From Streptomyces sp. NBC_00539 (lineage in GTDB: Bacteria > Actinomycetota > Actinomycetes > Streptomycetales > Streptomycetaceae): a DNA stretch of 64,000 bases. The translations under genes were made by a program, and so were the position numbers. Below are positions 17,865 to 27,038 of this stretch, piece by piece. Numbering within the stretch: position 1 is the first letter of the stretch; every line of letters starts with the position of its first letter. The notes under the pieces are model-generated. The model made no database searches and was not told the origin of the DNA. It saw only the letters and a list, made by a program, of their open reading frames with translations. Location: positions 6,715,501 through 6,779,500 of the forward strand of contig NZ_CP107811.1 of the NCBI RefSeq assembly GCF_036346105.1, read 5' to 3'.

Positions 17865-18701
17865 ATGCCGTACTTCGAGTCCGCCACCGACCGCACCCGC
17901 CTCCACTTCGTCGACTACGGCCCCTCGGACGGACCCGTCATCGTCTTCGTCAACGGCTCGTACTTCGGTACCGAGATGTGGGAGTACCAGATGCTGCCGC
18001 TGGCGGCCGAAGGCTTCCGCTGCGTGGGCTTCGACCGCAGGGGACACGGCAGGTCCGAAGACGTCTGGGGCGGCTTCGACCTCGACACCCTCGCCGGGGA
18101 TCTTGGCTCGCTCCTCGATCACCTGGACCTGCGCGAAGTCACCCTGGTCGGGCATTCGTTCGGCGCGGTCGAAGTGGTCCGGTACCTGACCCTGCGCGGC
18201 AGCGACCGCGTGGCGCGCGTGGCCCTCGTCGGCGCGATCGCCCCGGGCCCGGCCCGCTCCGCCGACCACCCGCAGGGACTGGACCCGGAGGTGATCCGCG
18301 GATTCAACGCAACCTTCCGCCAGGACCGGGCCACGTTCTTCGCCGACGGAGCCGACGCGTTCTTCGCCCGTCACCTGCCCGGCCCGCAGGTGTCGGACGC
18401 GTACGTGGCGTACATGGTCGACCGCTGCCACGGGGCAACGGCGCGGGCCGCCAACGCCCTGGGGGACATCCTGCCGACCCTGAACCTCGTCCCGGAACTG
18501 GTGAAGATCCGCTGCCCGGCCCTCGTCATCCACGGATCGGACGACGCCTCCGCACCCCTGGCCCTCACGGGCCGCCACACGGCGGACCTGATCCCCGGGG
18601 CGGAGCTGCACGTGTACGAGTACGCGGGCCACGGCCTGTTCGCAACCCACGCGGACCGCCTCAACGACGACCTGCGCGCCTTCGCTTCCACCCGCGCCTG
18701 A
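17865..18701 (+). CDS. Alpha/beta hydrolase
   Basis: 278 residues from ATG 17865 (GAAGGAA upstream); ATG 17835 is in frame but has no ribosome binding site. Canonical fold: oxyanion region VIVFVNGSYFGTEMW, GFDRRGHGRSED, nucleophile elbow LVGHSFGAVEVV, acid in ALVIHGSDDASAP and catalytic His in YAGHGLFATH. Small-molecule esterase or haloperoxidase-like enzyme, substrate unknown. Middle gene of the three-gene set. Confidence 0.88.
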   Translation: MPYFESATDRTRLHFVDYGPSDGPVIVFVNGSYFGTEMWEYQMLPLAAEGFRCVGFDRRGHGRSEDVWGGFDLDTLAGDLGSLLDHLDLREVTLVGHSFGAVEVVRYLTLRGSDRVARVALVGAIAPGPARSADHPQGLDPEVIRGFNATFRQDRATFFADGADAFFARHLPGPQVSDAYVAYMVDRCHGATARAANALGDILPTLNLVPELVKIRCPALVIHGSDDASAPLALTGRHTADLIPGAELHVYEYAGHGLFATHADRLNDDLRAFASTRA

Positions 18702-18826
18702 CAGCCGAGCCCACGACTGAGGAGTGCGGGTACTTCCGCCCCACCTTGCCGCCGAGACACTCACCTGGACGGCGTCCGCCGAAGGACCGCCACCCAGACA
18801 CCCCGACCCGAGGAATCCCTGCCGCC

Positions 18827-19618
18827 ATGACCGTCCAGCCCACCCGCGCCGCCCTGACCATCGACGGCCGCACCCTGTCCTACCTCGACTTCGGCGGAGC
18901 CGGCCGCCCCCTGGTGAGCCTGCACGGCCACCTCTCCGAGGGGGCGTCCTTCACCGCCCTCGCTGCCGCCCTCGGGCCCGAGTGGCGGGTGATCAGCCCC
19001 GATCAGCGCGGCCACGGCGACTCGGACCGCGCCCCCGACTACACCCGCGCCGGCTACGTCGCCGACCTCCTCGCCCTCGTCGACCACCTCGGCATTGACC
19101 GCGCGGTCTTCCTGGGGCACTCCCTCGGCGCGTTCAACGCCGTCCACCTGGCCGCCGAACGCCCAGAACTGGTCGAGGCCCTGATCAGCGTCGACACCGC
19201 CGTCGACCTCCCCGACCACGGCACGAGCCCCCTTGCCTTCGTCCTCGACTTCCCTTACACCGCGGCCACCCGTGAGGAACTGGCCGCCGCCTGCGGACCT
19301 CTGGCCGCCGTCCTCGGCCCCGTGCTGCGCCCGCTGCCCGGCGGCTCCGGCTGGCGGCTGCCGTTCCACCCGCAGGACACCGTCGACTCCGAGAACCTCG
19401 TCCACGGCGACCACTGGAAGCAGTGGCTCGCCACCGACTGCCCGGCGCTCCTGATCCACGGGCTGCGCAGTCAGGTCCTGCCCGTCGAGCAGGCCCAGGC
19501 CATGTGCTCCAGACGACCCGGCACGATCTACCGCCCCCTGGACACCGACCACTTCGTCCAGCAGGCCGACCCCGAGGGCTTCGCCACCGCGGTCCGGGAC
19601 TTCCTCGCGAGCATCTGA
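18827..19618 (+). CDS. Alpha/beta hydrolase
   Basis: 263 residues from ATG 18827 (GAGGAA upstream). Motifs: VSLHGHLSEGASF, SPDQRGHGDSDRA, nucleophile elbow FLGHSLGAFNAV, ALLIHGLRSQVLP and the His-containing LDTDHFVQQADPEGF. The same fold as the preceding gene but clearly diverged, so not a recent duplicate. Substrate unknown. Convergent with the LysR gene at 19662. Confidence 0.87.
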   Translation: MTVQPTRAALTIDGRTLSYLDFGGAGRPLVSLHGHLSEGASFTALAAALGPEWRVISPDQRGHGDSDRAPDYTRAGYVADLLALVDHLGIDRAVFLGHSLGAFNAVHLAAERPELVEALISVDTAVDLPDHGTSPLAFVLDFPYTAATREELAAACGPLAAVLGPVLRPLPGGSGWRLPFHPQDTVDSENLVHGDHWKQWLATDCPALLIHGLRSQVLPVEQAQAMCSRRPGTIYRPLDTDHFVQQADPEGFATAVRDFLASI

Positions 19619-19661
19619 ACCAACGAGGGCCTCGCACACGTTGGCTTCAACATGTACATGC

Positions 19662-20459
19662 CTAGCCGGCTTGCAGAGCGGCGAGGAGCCGCGTTCGCAG
19701 TAGCTGTACGGCTGGGGAGTGCCGGCCCCGGCGGGTGATGAGTCCGAGCCGGGCGTGCGTGGCGGCGTCGGTGAGCGGGACGGTCCGCAGGCCGGTGCCC
19801 CGTGTGGAGGACGCGCTGAGAACGGCGGCGCCGGCACCGCGCTCGGCGAGGCGGAGCAGGATGCCGGTGCCCGGGGAGAGGCAGAGGATCTTCTCACCCC
19901 GGAGGTCGGAGAGGCGCAGTTCCGTACGGTCGAGAGCGTGCCCGGCCGGGACGACGGTGGTGATCGGCTCGTCGATGACGATGCCCACCTCCAGCCCTGG
20001 GACGACGTCACCCGCGTAGCCGATGAGGGCCAGGTCGAGAGAGCCGGAGAGGACTTTGGCCTGGAGGTCGTCGGAGTAGCCCTCGTGAAGGCTGAGCTCG
20101 ATGCCGGCGTGGGAGCGTCCGAGGTCGGCGACGGTGTCGAGGAAAGCCGGGATCGAGCAGCCCATGATCATGCCGAGACGGACCCGGCCGCGGACGGCAT
20201 CGGCGAACTCGGCGGCGGTGTGCTGGATGGTCTCGAGAGTGGCGAGGGCGCTCTTCGCAAGAGGGAGAACGGCCTCGCCGGCCGGGGTGAGGCGGACTTG
20301 ACGGCCGGAGCGGTCGAGCAGTTGCTGACCCAGTTCCGCCTCCAGCTTGGCCACTTGGGTGCTGATACCGGACTGGCTGACGTGCAGGCGATGGGCGGCG
20401 GCGGTGAAAGTGCCCTCGTCGATGACCGCGGCGAAGTAGCGCAGCTGGTGTACCTCCAT
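19662..20459 (-). CDS. LysR family regulator with a probable internal deletion
   Basis: 265 residues, about 30 short of the family norm. The HTH is complete (LRYFAAVIDEGTFTAAAHRL, HVSQSGISTQVAKLEAELGQ). In the effector domain GEKILCLSPGTGI runs straight into LLRLAERGAGAAVLSAS, while relatives carry about 28 residues between these blocks, so an in-frame deletion is likely and ligand sensing may be impaired. Divergent from a SnoaL-like gene with a palindromic site between them. Confidence 0.8.
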   Translation of the reverse strand: MEVHQLRYFAAVIDEGTFTAAAHRLHVSQSGISTQVAKLEAELGQQLLDRSGRQVRLTPAGEAVLPLAKSALATLETIQHTAAEFADAVRGRVRLGMIMGCSIPAFLDTVADLGRSHAGIELSLHEGYSDDLQAKVLSGSLDLALIGYAGDVVPGLEVGIVIDEPITTVVPAGHALDRTELRLSDLRGEKILCLSPGTGILLRLAERGAGAAVLSASSTRGTGLRTVPLTDAATHARLGLITRRGRHSPAVQLLRTRLLAALQAG

Positions 20460-20465
20460 ATCCAG

Positions 20466-20483
20466 AGATGATAGATGTCATCT
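20466..20483. promoter_or_regulatory. LysR-type operator between divergent genes
   Basis: AGATGA-N6-TCATCT, perfect 6-bp arms fitting the T-N11-A LysR pattern, located 7 bp from the LysR start and 48 bp before the SnoaL-like gene. Confidence 0.5.
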
Positions 20484-20530
20484 GATCCATGTGTTGGACG
20501 GATGGATCGCGGTGGTTGGAGGATGGAGGC

Positions 20531-20899
20531 ATGACCACGACGAAGACTGCACGAGAGCTTGCCGAGACCTACTTCACCGCCTGGGAGGAGGGCGACTTCG
20601 AGGCCTTGCGAGGGTTGTTGGCCGAGGACGTCGACTTCGTCGGAGCGCTGGGAACGGCGTCGGGGGTGGAGGAGGCGCTCGCCGGTTTGAAGGGGCTCGG
20701 TCAGGTCCTGGAAAAGATCGACGTGAAGGTGCGGGTGGCGGACGGCGATGAAGTGATCACCTGGTTCGACCTGCACACGAGCGTTGCGCCGCCCACACCG
20801 ACGGCGAACTGGATGCATGTGGAGGACGGGAAGGTCACCCGGATCCGGGTGACCTTCGACCCCCGCGGACTGCTGGCGGGATTCGAGAGGCACAACTGA
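20531..20899 (+). CDS. SnoaL-like/nuclear transport factor 2 family protein
   Basis: 122 residues, a single cone-shaped SnoaL/NTF2 domain: AETYFTAWEEGDFEALRGLL, then AEDVDFVGALGTASG and the C-terminal MHVEDGKVTRIRVTFDPRG. ATG 20531 follows GGAGG. Family members are polyketide cyclases, isomerases or ligand-binding proteins; no function can be fixed here. Probably the target of the divergent LysR regulator. Confidence 0.83.
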   Translation: MTTTKTARELAETYFTAWEEGDFEALRGLLAEDVDFVGALGTASGVEEALAGLKGLGQVLEKIDVKVRVADGDEVITWFDLHTSVAPPTPTANWMHVEDGKVTRIRVTFDPRGLLAGFERHN

Positions 20900-21127
20900 A
20901 CGGGGACGACTCGGGCACCACGTTGATCAAAAACCATTGCGCGCCCCCGTCGCCGCATCAGGCCGTGTTCGCCCTGCCGGCTCGCCGCGCCGAGGTACGC
21001 GCACGGCTGCTTCCGGGTGATCGCACACGCAAGCGCGCGTGGCGGAGACGTCGTCTCACGGCGGACGGGCCATGCTTCCGATCCTGTACGCCGGTCCGGC
21101 CGTACGAAACGCGCGTAGGGGAGTCCC

Positions 21128-21562
21128 GTGTCGAGCGAAGAGAACAAGAGGTTGGTTCGCCGCTTCTACGCGGAGATCGACAAGGGCAACGTGGAGGCCA
21201 TGGACGCACTCGTGGCCGAGGACTACCAGGACCACTCGCCCCCTCCGTTCCCCGGGTTCGGGTCCGGTCGCGAGGGGCTCAAGCAGGCGTTCCGTCTCTT
21301 CTGGGAGGCCACTCCCGGGACACATGAGATCGAAGACCAGATCGCGGAAGGCGACAAGGTGGTGACCCGGATGACGGCCCGTGGAGTTCACGAGAAGGAC
21401 CTTCCCGGCATCCCCGCCACCGGGAACCAGCTCACGATGACGGCGACGGTGATTCACCGCATCGAAAACGGCAGGCTTGCGGAGAAGTGGTCGGACAAGG
21501 ACCTCCTCGGCTTCCTCCAGCAGCTCGGCGTCATTCCCACGCACGGCGGTACGCCGGAATAA
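21128..21562 (+). CDS. SnoaL-like ester cyclase family protein
   Basis: 144 residues from GTG 21128 (GGGGAG upstream). SnoaL-type fold: RRFYAEIDKGNVEAMDALVA, EDYQDHSPPPFPG, GLKQAFRLFWEATPG, and DKVVTRMTARGVHEKDLPGI, where the His and Asp match active-site positions of ester cyclases. Not an obvious duplicate of the upstream SnoaL-like gene. Single gene. Confidence 0.82.
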   Translation: MSSEENKRLVRRFYAEIDKGNVEAMDALVAEDYQDHSPPPFPGFGSGREGLKQAFRLFWEATPGTHEIEDQIAEGDKVVTRMTARGVHEKDLPGIPATGNQLTMTATVIHRIENGRLAEKWSDKDLLGFLQQLGVIPTHGGTPE

Positions 21563-21703
21563 CCCGGGCGCCACCACGACCTGGCAGCCCGGGCGAGCCA
21601 TGTGCGCCGGGCGGCACGAAACAGGGTCCGTCGGCGGCCATGGAGTGTCGGCCCAGCGGTGGAAGGAACGGCCCGCCCCACAGGCGACCCCGCGCGCCCG
21701 TCC

Positions 21704-22462
21704 TCAGTCCTCCGGCCACGTTCCGAGAGCGCGGGCGAGTTGGTCACTCTGCTCCCGGGTGATGCCCTGGGCCAGTCCCGTTCCGCACCGCGGGCTTCCC
21801 GGTTCGTCGCAGTAGAGGATGCCGGTGAAGGGTGCCTGGCTGCCGGAGAGCGGTGAGGGGGCCGGCAGCGTCCATCCGGCCGGCTCCCACAGCGGATGGT
21901 CCACCAGGAGGGCCCCGACCGCTTTCCGGGCCTCCTCCGCCGGGGCTCCCGTCCAGACCAGTGCGCCGTGGAGTACCTCGGCCGCGTCCGCGGGGAGGTC
22001 TTCGTCGCCCAGGGCGGGCAGCAGGAGCAGCAGCCGGGCGTTCGGGTCCTGCACTCCGGGGGCGGCCGGATCGGGGGTGCGGGCGATATGGATCAGTTCC
22101 CGCCAGGACAGGCCGGGGCCGGCCTGGTGCCCGTCCAGGGTGGCCAGGTACCCGTCGCGGCCCCAGGACGGATGGGTGATGAGGTACTCCGTCCCCGCGT
22201 CCTCCGCCAGGTTGCGCGCCAACACGACCGCGCAGTGGCCGCCGCCGAACGGAACCCGGAAGGCCGGCCACCGTTCCTCGTCCGACAGGGACTCGTAGGC
22301 GGAGTCGGTGTCGGCCTCGTCCGCACCGAACCACGAAGGCTCGGGTTCGTCGCCGTCCTCCGTCGAGCACAACCACATCAGGTAGGCGGCCCAGAACCCC
22401 GGCAGGGAGAGCAACTCCTCCCCGGGCACGACCGGGTCGGTCTCATATCCACGGATCATCAC
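21704..22462 (-). CDS. Conserved hypothetical protein
   Basis: 252 residues, Trp- and acid-rich, soluble. Conserved-looking segments: LLSLPGFWAAYLMWLCSTED, THPSWGRDGYLATLDGHQAG, LSWRELIHIARTPDP and LPALGDEDLP. I recall close relatives annotated as hypothetical in many Streptomyces; no domain known. ATG-ATG start at 22462. Single gene. Confidence 0.7.
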   Translation of the reverse strand: MMIRGYETDPVVPGEELLSLPGFWAAYLMWLCSTEDGDEPEPSWFGADEADTDSAYESLSDEERWPAFRVPFGGGHCAVVLARNLAEDAGTEYLITHPSWGRDGYLATLDGHQAGPGLSWRELIHIARTPDPAAPGVQDPNARLLLLLPALGDEDLPADAAEVLHGALVWTGAPAEEARKAVGALLVDHPLWEPAGWTLPAPSPLSGSQAPFTGILYCDEPGSPRCGTGLAQGITREQSDQLARALGTWPED

Positions 22463-22616
22463 CAGGCCAGACTGCCAGCCGCCTCGGACATCCCCAGGCC
22501 GGCCCCTGCGTCACGAGGACATGCAACCCAGGCGCTCCCGTGTCTCGGCCACATCACGCATCGAGGGCCTTGCCCTGAGCCCCAGGGGCACGATGCGTGC
22601 GTCTCGGAGGCACGTG

Positions 22617-23450
22617 TCACACGTCGCGATGCCGGACGACGACCACCGCGAGGGCGACCGCTGCCAGCGGCCAGAGGGCGTACACGACCCAGGAGCCGGG
22701 GAGCGTGGCGGTGTAGCCCAGGGATCCGGGGTCGGGCTCCCAGGTCTCGACCAGGCGGGTCCAGGCGGCCGACACCATCATGTGTCTGGCATCGGCCGAC
22801 CAGCGGTTGCTCTCCGAGAACATGGTGGGCAGCATCAGCAAGGCGAATACGCTGGTGAGCACGGTCCCGGCGGTATGCCGGAGCAGAACGCCGAGGCCCA
22901 GACCGACGAGGGCGCACACCGGAGCCAGCAACGCGGATGCCACCAGCGGCCGGAAGACATCGGGGTGGGTGATCGGAACGCCGGCAGCGCGCCCGTTCAG
23001 GATGGCCTGGGAGACCAGGAAGGATCCGATGGAGGCGGCCGTGCCGACCGCGGTCCACAGCACGGCGGTGACGACCGCCTTGGCCAGCACCACCGCGCCA
23101 CGGTCGGGTACGGCCACGGTGGTCGTGCGGATCATCCCGCTGCCGTATTCGCTCACGACGGTGAGGGCGCCCATGCTCCCGGCGACGAGGATCAGCGTCA
23201 TGTACCCGGTCGCCGGATAGGCGTCGTAGGCCAGGAAGCCGGCGGGTTCGGAGCCCGCGGCCTTGTCCGCCAAGGTGGCCACGGCGGCGGAACCGGTGAC
23301 GAACAGGATGGTGAGCGCGAGGGTCCACGGGGTGGAGCGCAGGGACCGCATCTTGATCCACTCAGAGGCGAGCAGGTCACGGAAGCGGGCGGGCGGCTCG
23401 GCGAGGGACGCGGCCGCAGTGCTCGCGAGGGCGGAGGCGGGTGTGGTCAT
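22617..23450 (-). CDS. ABC transporter permease (ABC-2 type)
   Basis: 277 residues with about six membrane helices after the amphipathic opening RFRDLLASEWIKMRSLRSTP, the hallmark of ABC-2 permeases of Streptomyces. TVVSEYGSGMIRTTTVAVPD is the conserved cytoplasmic loop. Start ATG 23450 overlaps the ATPase stop by 4 bp, so the two are translationally coupled. Forms the membrane part of an exporter; the substrate (lipid, antimicrobial or signal) is unknown. Confidence 0.9.
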   Translation of the reverse strand: MTTPASALASTAAASLAEPPARFRDLLASEWIKMRSLRSTPWTLALTILFVTGSAAVATLADKAAGSEPAGFLAYDAYPATGYMTLILVAGSMGALTVVSEYGSGMIRTTTVAVPDRGAVVLAKAVVTAVLWTAVGTAASIGSFLVSQAILNGRAAGVPITHPDVFRPLVASALLAPVCALVGLGLGVLLRHTAGTVLTSVFALLMLPTMFSESNRWSADARHMMVSAAWTRLVETWEPDPGSLGYTATLPGSWVVYALWPLAAVALAVVVVRHRDV

Positions 23451-24367
23451 CGGGGCTGTCCTGCCTGGTATTCGACGCTGTCGGCGGTGAGTTTCATGAA
23501 GGCCTCCTCCAACGAGGCGGTTCGGGTGGTCAGCTCGTTCAGCAGGATCCCGTTCTCGAGGGCGAGCGCGGCGATCCGGTCCGCCGGCAGTCCGGTCACG
23601 GCGAGTTTCTCGGCGCCCGCCGATCCCTCCGGCTCGACCGACGCGCCCGCAGCGCTCAGTACTGCGGTCAGCTCGGCTGCCTCCCGCGTGCCGACCACCA
23701 CGCCGAGGCCGGTGCTGCGGGCCGCGAAGTCCCGTACCGACTCGGCGGCGATGAGCCGGCCCCGGCCGATGACGACGAGCTGGTCGGCGGTGTTCTCCAT
23801 CTCCGACATGAGGTGGCTGGAGAGGAAGACCGTGCGGCCCTCCGCCGCGAGGCGGCGGAAGAGGCGGCGCATCCAGAGCACCCCTTCCGGGTCCATGCCG
23901 TTGACCGGCTCGTCGAACATCAGCACCGGCGGGTCGCCGAGCAGGGCGGTGGCGACTCCCAGCCGCTGCTTCATGCCGAGCGAGTAGCCGCCGATGCGGC
24001 GGGTCGCCGCCTCGGCCAGGCCCACTTGGTGCAGCACCTCGTCCACCCGGCGGGGGGAGATCCCGTTGCTGCGGGCCAGGGCGGACAAGTGGGCCGTGCC
24101 GGTGCGTCCGCCGTGGACCTGGCCCGCGTCGAGGAGGGCGCCGACGTGCCGCAGGCCGCGAGGGTGGCTGTGGAAGGGGACTCCGCTGACGGTGGCGGCG
24201 CCGCCGGTGGGCGACTCCAGGCCGAGGATCATCCGCAGGGTGGTGGACTTGCCGGCTCCGTTGGGGCCGAGGAAGCCGGTGACCTGGCCCGGCCGCACGA
24301 TGAAGGACAACTGGTCGACGGCGGTCTTGCCGCCGTAGCGCTTGGTGAGTTCATTGACTTCGATCAC
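23447..24367 (-). CDS. ABC transporter ATP-binding protein
   Basis: 306 residues from GTG 24367. Walker A GPNGAGKSTT, signature region YSLGMKQRLGVATALLGDPP, Walker B VLMFDEPVNGMDPEG and switch His in FLSSHLMSEM are all present. The C-terminal extension ends with RTASLEEAFMKLT, typical of drug- or lantibiotic-export ATPases. First gene of the exporter operon, divergent from the histidine kinase/response regulator pair, which probably controls it through the palindrome at 24437. Confidence 0.93.
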   Translation of the reverse strand: MIEVNELTKRYGGKTAVDQLSFIVRPGQVTGFLGPNGAGKSTTLRMILGLESPTGGAATVSGVPFHSHPRGLRHVGALLDAGQVHGGRTGTAHLSALARSNGISPRRVDEVLHQVGLAEAATRRIGGYSLGMKQRLGVATALLGDPPVLMFDEPVNGMDPEGVLWMRRLFRRLAAEGRTVFLSSHLMSEMENTADQLVVIGRGRLIAAESVRDFAARSTGLGVVVGTREAAELTAVLSAAGASVEPEGSAGAEKLAVTGLPADRIAALALENGILLNELTTRTASLEEAFMKLTADSVEYQAGQPR

Positions 24368-24436
24368 GTGGACAACCCTGCCGGGAGGGTCCCGTCCGGT
24401 CATGGGGCCGTGGGCGGCAATCGTGCGGCCGGGTTC

Positions 24437-24460
24437 GCCCGTGGGCGTACGCCCACGGGC
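24437..24460. promoter_or_regulatory. Perfect 24-bp palindrome between ABC exporter and two-component system
   Basis: GCCCGTGGGCGT followed by its exact reverse complement, no spacer. It lies 70 bp from the exporter start and 37 bp from the kinase start, so it can govern both. Candidate binding site for the adjacent LuxR-type response regulator; a hairpin role is less likely in a divergent promoter region. Confidence 0.6.
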
Positions 24461-24497
24461 CGATGCCGCGGGGTCGGTGGCTGGATAACCTCGCGGG

Positions 24498-25775
24498 ATG
24501 AACGGCATATCGACCACCCCGTCGCCCGCGCGCGTCGCACAGCACGACGCGGGCACACGGCCGCGGGACGGCACAGCGCCTCGAAACGGCACACCGTCGA
24601 TGACGAGAGCGAAGGTCATGGCCTGGGTGGGAGGCGTCCTCTACGTCCTCGCGGTGGGTCTGCTCATAGGAGGTGGGCCGCGGGCTTCGGGCACGGTCCA
24701 CGGCATCGGGGCACTGCTGGCGGCGTGCCTGCTCGTCGGAATCCTACGGAGCAGGCCCATTCTGGCCCTGTCCATGGTGCTCCTCGGATCCATCGCCGTG
24801 GTCGTGGGCCCCCCGAGCTCCGCCCGGGTGGACCTGTCGGCTTCGTACCAGGGCCAGTTCCTGCCCTGTCTGGCGGTGGACCTCGCCCTGGCCTTCATCG
24901 TCGCCACCCGCCCGCGGCGGGCTTCGACCGTCGCTGTGGCTACGTCCCTCGTCGTCCAAGTCCTGCTCGTCGGCGGCTTCGCGCACGGCGAGGGCATGAC
25001 AGTCAACCTCGTGATCGCCCTTCTGGCGATGGCCGCGGCCTGCACGGTCGGCCTCCTGAGCCGCGAGCGCCGCGAGCACGCGGTGGAACTGCGCGCGCAG
25101 GAGGTGGCTGAGGCCGTGGTCGCCGAACGGCTGCGGATCGCAAGGGAGTTGCACGACATGGTCGCGCACAGCATCGGCATCATCGCCATCCAGGCCGGGG
25201 TGGGGAGCCGGGTCATTCAGACCCAACCCGAGGAGGCCCGCGAGGCCCTGCGAGCCATCGAAGCCACCAGCAGAGAGACCTTGTCGGGCCTTCGGCGAAC
25301 GCTGGTCGCACTCCGTCAAGCTGACCCGGACGCGGCGGCTTCGGGTCGGGCACCGCTCACGCCTTCGCCCGGTCTGGCCGACATCGAACGGCTGGCGACG
25401 GCGACGACGGACGCCGGCGTACGTGTGGACGTACGCCGCGGCGGGGAACAGCGCCCGCTGCCGGCCGACATCGACCTGTCGGCCTACCGTATCGTCCAGG
25501 AGGCTCTGACCAATGTGGTCCGCCACGCGGGCACCGGACACTGCCGCGTGAGCATCGAATTCGGGGACGGGGAACTATTCGTGGAAATCGTCGACGACGG
25601 GCGCGGTGCCACCGAGGGCGGCCCGACCCACGGCTTCGGCATCGTGGGCATGCGCGAGCGGGTCGCCTTGCTGCACGGCCGCCTCAGCGCCGGGCCGCGT
25701 CCCGAGGGCGGCTTCCGGGTGGCGGCGCGGCTGCCCTTGCCCGAGCCCACCGGAGTTGCGGTAGGGGCCCGATGA
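24498..25775 (+). CDS. Two-component sensor histidine kinase (NarL/DesK type)
   Basis: 425 residues from ATG 24498 (an ATG at 24600 is possible). Residues about 40-190 form four to five membrane helices. The HisKA_3 dimerisation domain has ERLRIARELHDMVAHSIGII with the phospho-accepting His219. The HATPase domain has EALTNVVRHAG (N box), DDGRGATEGG and HGFGIVGMRERV. Overlaps the response regulator by 4 bp. Probably senses a membrane-active or cell-envelope signal that the divergent exporter removes (inference). Confidence 0.92.
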   Translation: MNGISTTPSPARVAQHDAGTRPRDGTAPRNGTPSMTRAKVMAWVGGVLYVLAVGLLIGGGPRASGTVHGIGALLAACLLVGILRSRPILALSMVLLGSIAVVVGPPSSARVDLSASYQGQFLPCLAVDLALAFIVATRPRRASTVAVATSLVVQVLLVGGFAHGEGMTVNLVIALLAMAAACTVGLLSRERREHAVELRAQEVAEAVVAERLRIARELHDMVAHSIGIIAIQAGVGSRVIQTQPEEAREALRAIEATSRETLSGLRRTLVALRQADPDAAASGRAPLTPSPGLADIERLATATTDAGVRVDVRRGGEQRPLPADIDLSAYRIVQEALTNVVRHAGTGHCRVSIEFGDGELFVEIVDDGRGATEGGPTHGFGIVGMRERVALLHGRLSAGPRPEGGFRVAARLPLPEPTGVAVGAR

Positions 25776-26443
25776 CGGCCGCTCCCGTACGCGTCCTGCT
25801 GGCCGACGACCAGCCCCTGGTGCGGTCCGGCCTGCGCGTGATCATGGCTGACCAACCCGACCTGGAGGTCGTGGGCGAAGCGGCCACCGGCGCCGAGGCG
25901 GTCCAACTGGTCGGGGACGTACACCCCGACGTCGTGGTGATGGACATCCGGATGCCCGGCATGGACGGGATCGAGGCCACTCGACTCATCACCGCCGGTC
26001 CGGCGGCCGCCCGCGTCCTCATCCTGACCACCTTCGACGAGGACGACCACGTCTACGGCGCGCTCCGCGCCGGAGCGAGCGGCTTCATGGTCAAGGACAT
26101 GGCGCTCGACGACATCCTCACGGCGATCCGCGTGGTCGCCGCCGGCGACGCGCTGATCGCCCCGGGTGTCACGCGCCGCCTGATCGCCGAGTTCGCCGGG
26201 CGCCCCGAAGCACCTCCGGCACGCTCTCCGCGGCAGCTCGAGGGCATCACGGAGCGGGAACGGGAAGTCCTCACCCTGGTCGGGCGGGGCCGGTCGAACA
26301 CGGAGATCGCGGAGGACCTCTTCATCACGGTGGCCACCGCCAAGTCCCACGTGTCGCGCCTGCTCACCAAATTGGGTGCCCGGGACCGGGTCCAGCTCGT
26401 GATCACCGCCTATGAGAGGGGACTCGTCACGCTGCCCGGCTGA
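25772..26443 (+). CDS. LuxR-family response regulator
   Basis: 223 residues. Receiver domain with acidic pocket ADDQ, phospho-acceptor Asp58 in VVVMDIRMPGMDG, and Lys in GASGFMVKDM. The C-terminal LuxR HTH reads LTEREREVL-like (ITEREREVLTLVGRGRSNTE) then IAEDLFITVATAKSHVSRLL. Start ATG 25772 overlaps the kinase stop (ATGA). Likely activator or repressor of the divergent ABC exporter. Confidence 0.94.
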   Translation: MTAAPVRVLLADDQPLVRSGLRVIMADQPDLEVVGEAATGAEAVQLVGDVHPDVVVMDIRMPGMDGIEATRLITAGPAAARVLILTTFDEDDHVYGALRAGASGFMVKDMALDDILTAIRVVAAGDALIAPGVTRRLIAEFAGRPEAPPARSPRQLEGITEREREVLTLVGRGRSNTEIAEDLFITVATAKSHVSRLLTKLGARDRVQLVITAYERGLVTLPG

Positions 26444-27038
26444 GCGCGTCCGACACCCGCACCGATCATCGGTCCGCTCCTCACACAGCCCCACCGCCGA
26501 CCGCTCACGACGTTGCCGGGGCTCCGGCAGCCGGGGCCATCACACCGGGATGCATGCCGGCTCCCCCTGCGGAGTGCGCGGGTCGGGCATCGCCGCCCGG
26601 ACGGACAGGTTCAGACCGAGCCGGCTGGACTGTCCAGCCCCAATCCAGTCAGGGCTGCCGCGACTGGCTTGGTCGTCGGCATGCGATGAGCATGACACGT
26701 CGGTGGCGCTGCCATAAATCGGCATCGCGTTGAGGCCAGTCGATACACGGGGTCTACGTCGTCACGTGCAATGTCCTCGTCAGGACGACGGCACTGGTGG
26801 CGAAGTCCCCCATGATGGGGGGCCCGCAGCGGTTGCAGTCGGTGACCGGCTGAGAGACGACTCGGGCGCTGCACATCACCACAACGCGACCGACCACACC
26901 GGTCACGATGATGTTGTCGCATATGCCAAAAGAATGTGCCCAACAGGTGGCTTTCCCGGATCAGACCGGCGTGCTGCGGCAAGGTTTCGAACCAGTCATG
27001 TATCCCTTGGGCGTCACGGCGATGGAAGGCGGGAGACG
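26444..27038. other. Long leader/intergenic region before the multicopper oxidase
   Basis: 595 bp without a supported gene, with lower GC than its neighbours. Holds the CCCCC/GGGGG palindrome listed separately and presumably the oxidase promoter. No tRNA, small RNA or mobile-element end recognised. Confidence 0.5.
26807..26821. promoter_or_regulatory. G/C-tract palindrome, possible copper (CsoR-type) operator
   Basis: CCCCCAT-G-ATGGGGG, perfect 7-bp arms, 217 bp before the oxidase ATG. Actinobacterial CsoR sites are palindromes of C- and G-runs with a short centre, so copper control of the multicopper oxidase is a reasonable guess. No csoR gene is in the window. Confidence 0.35.
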
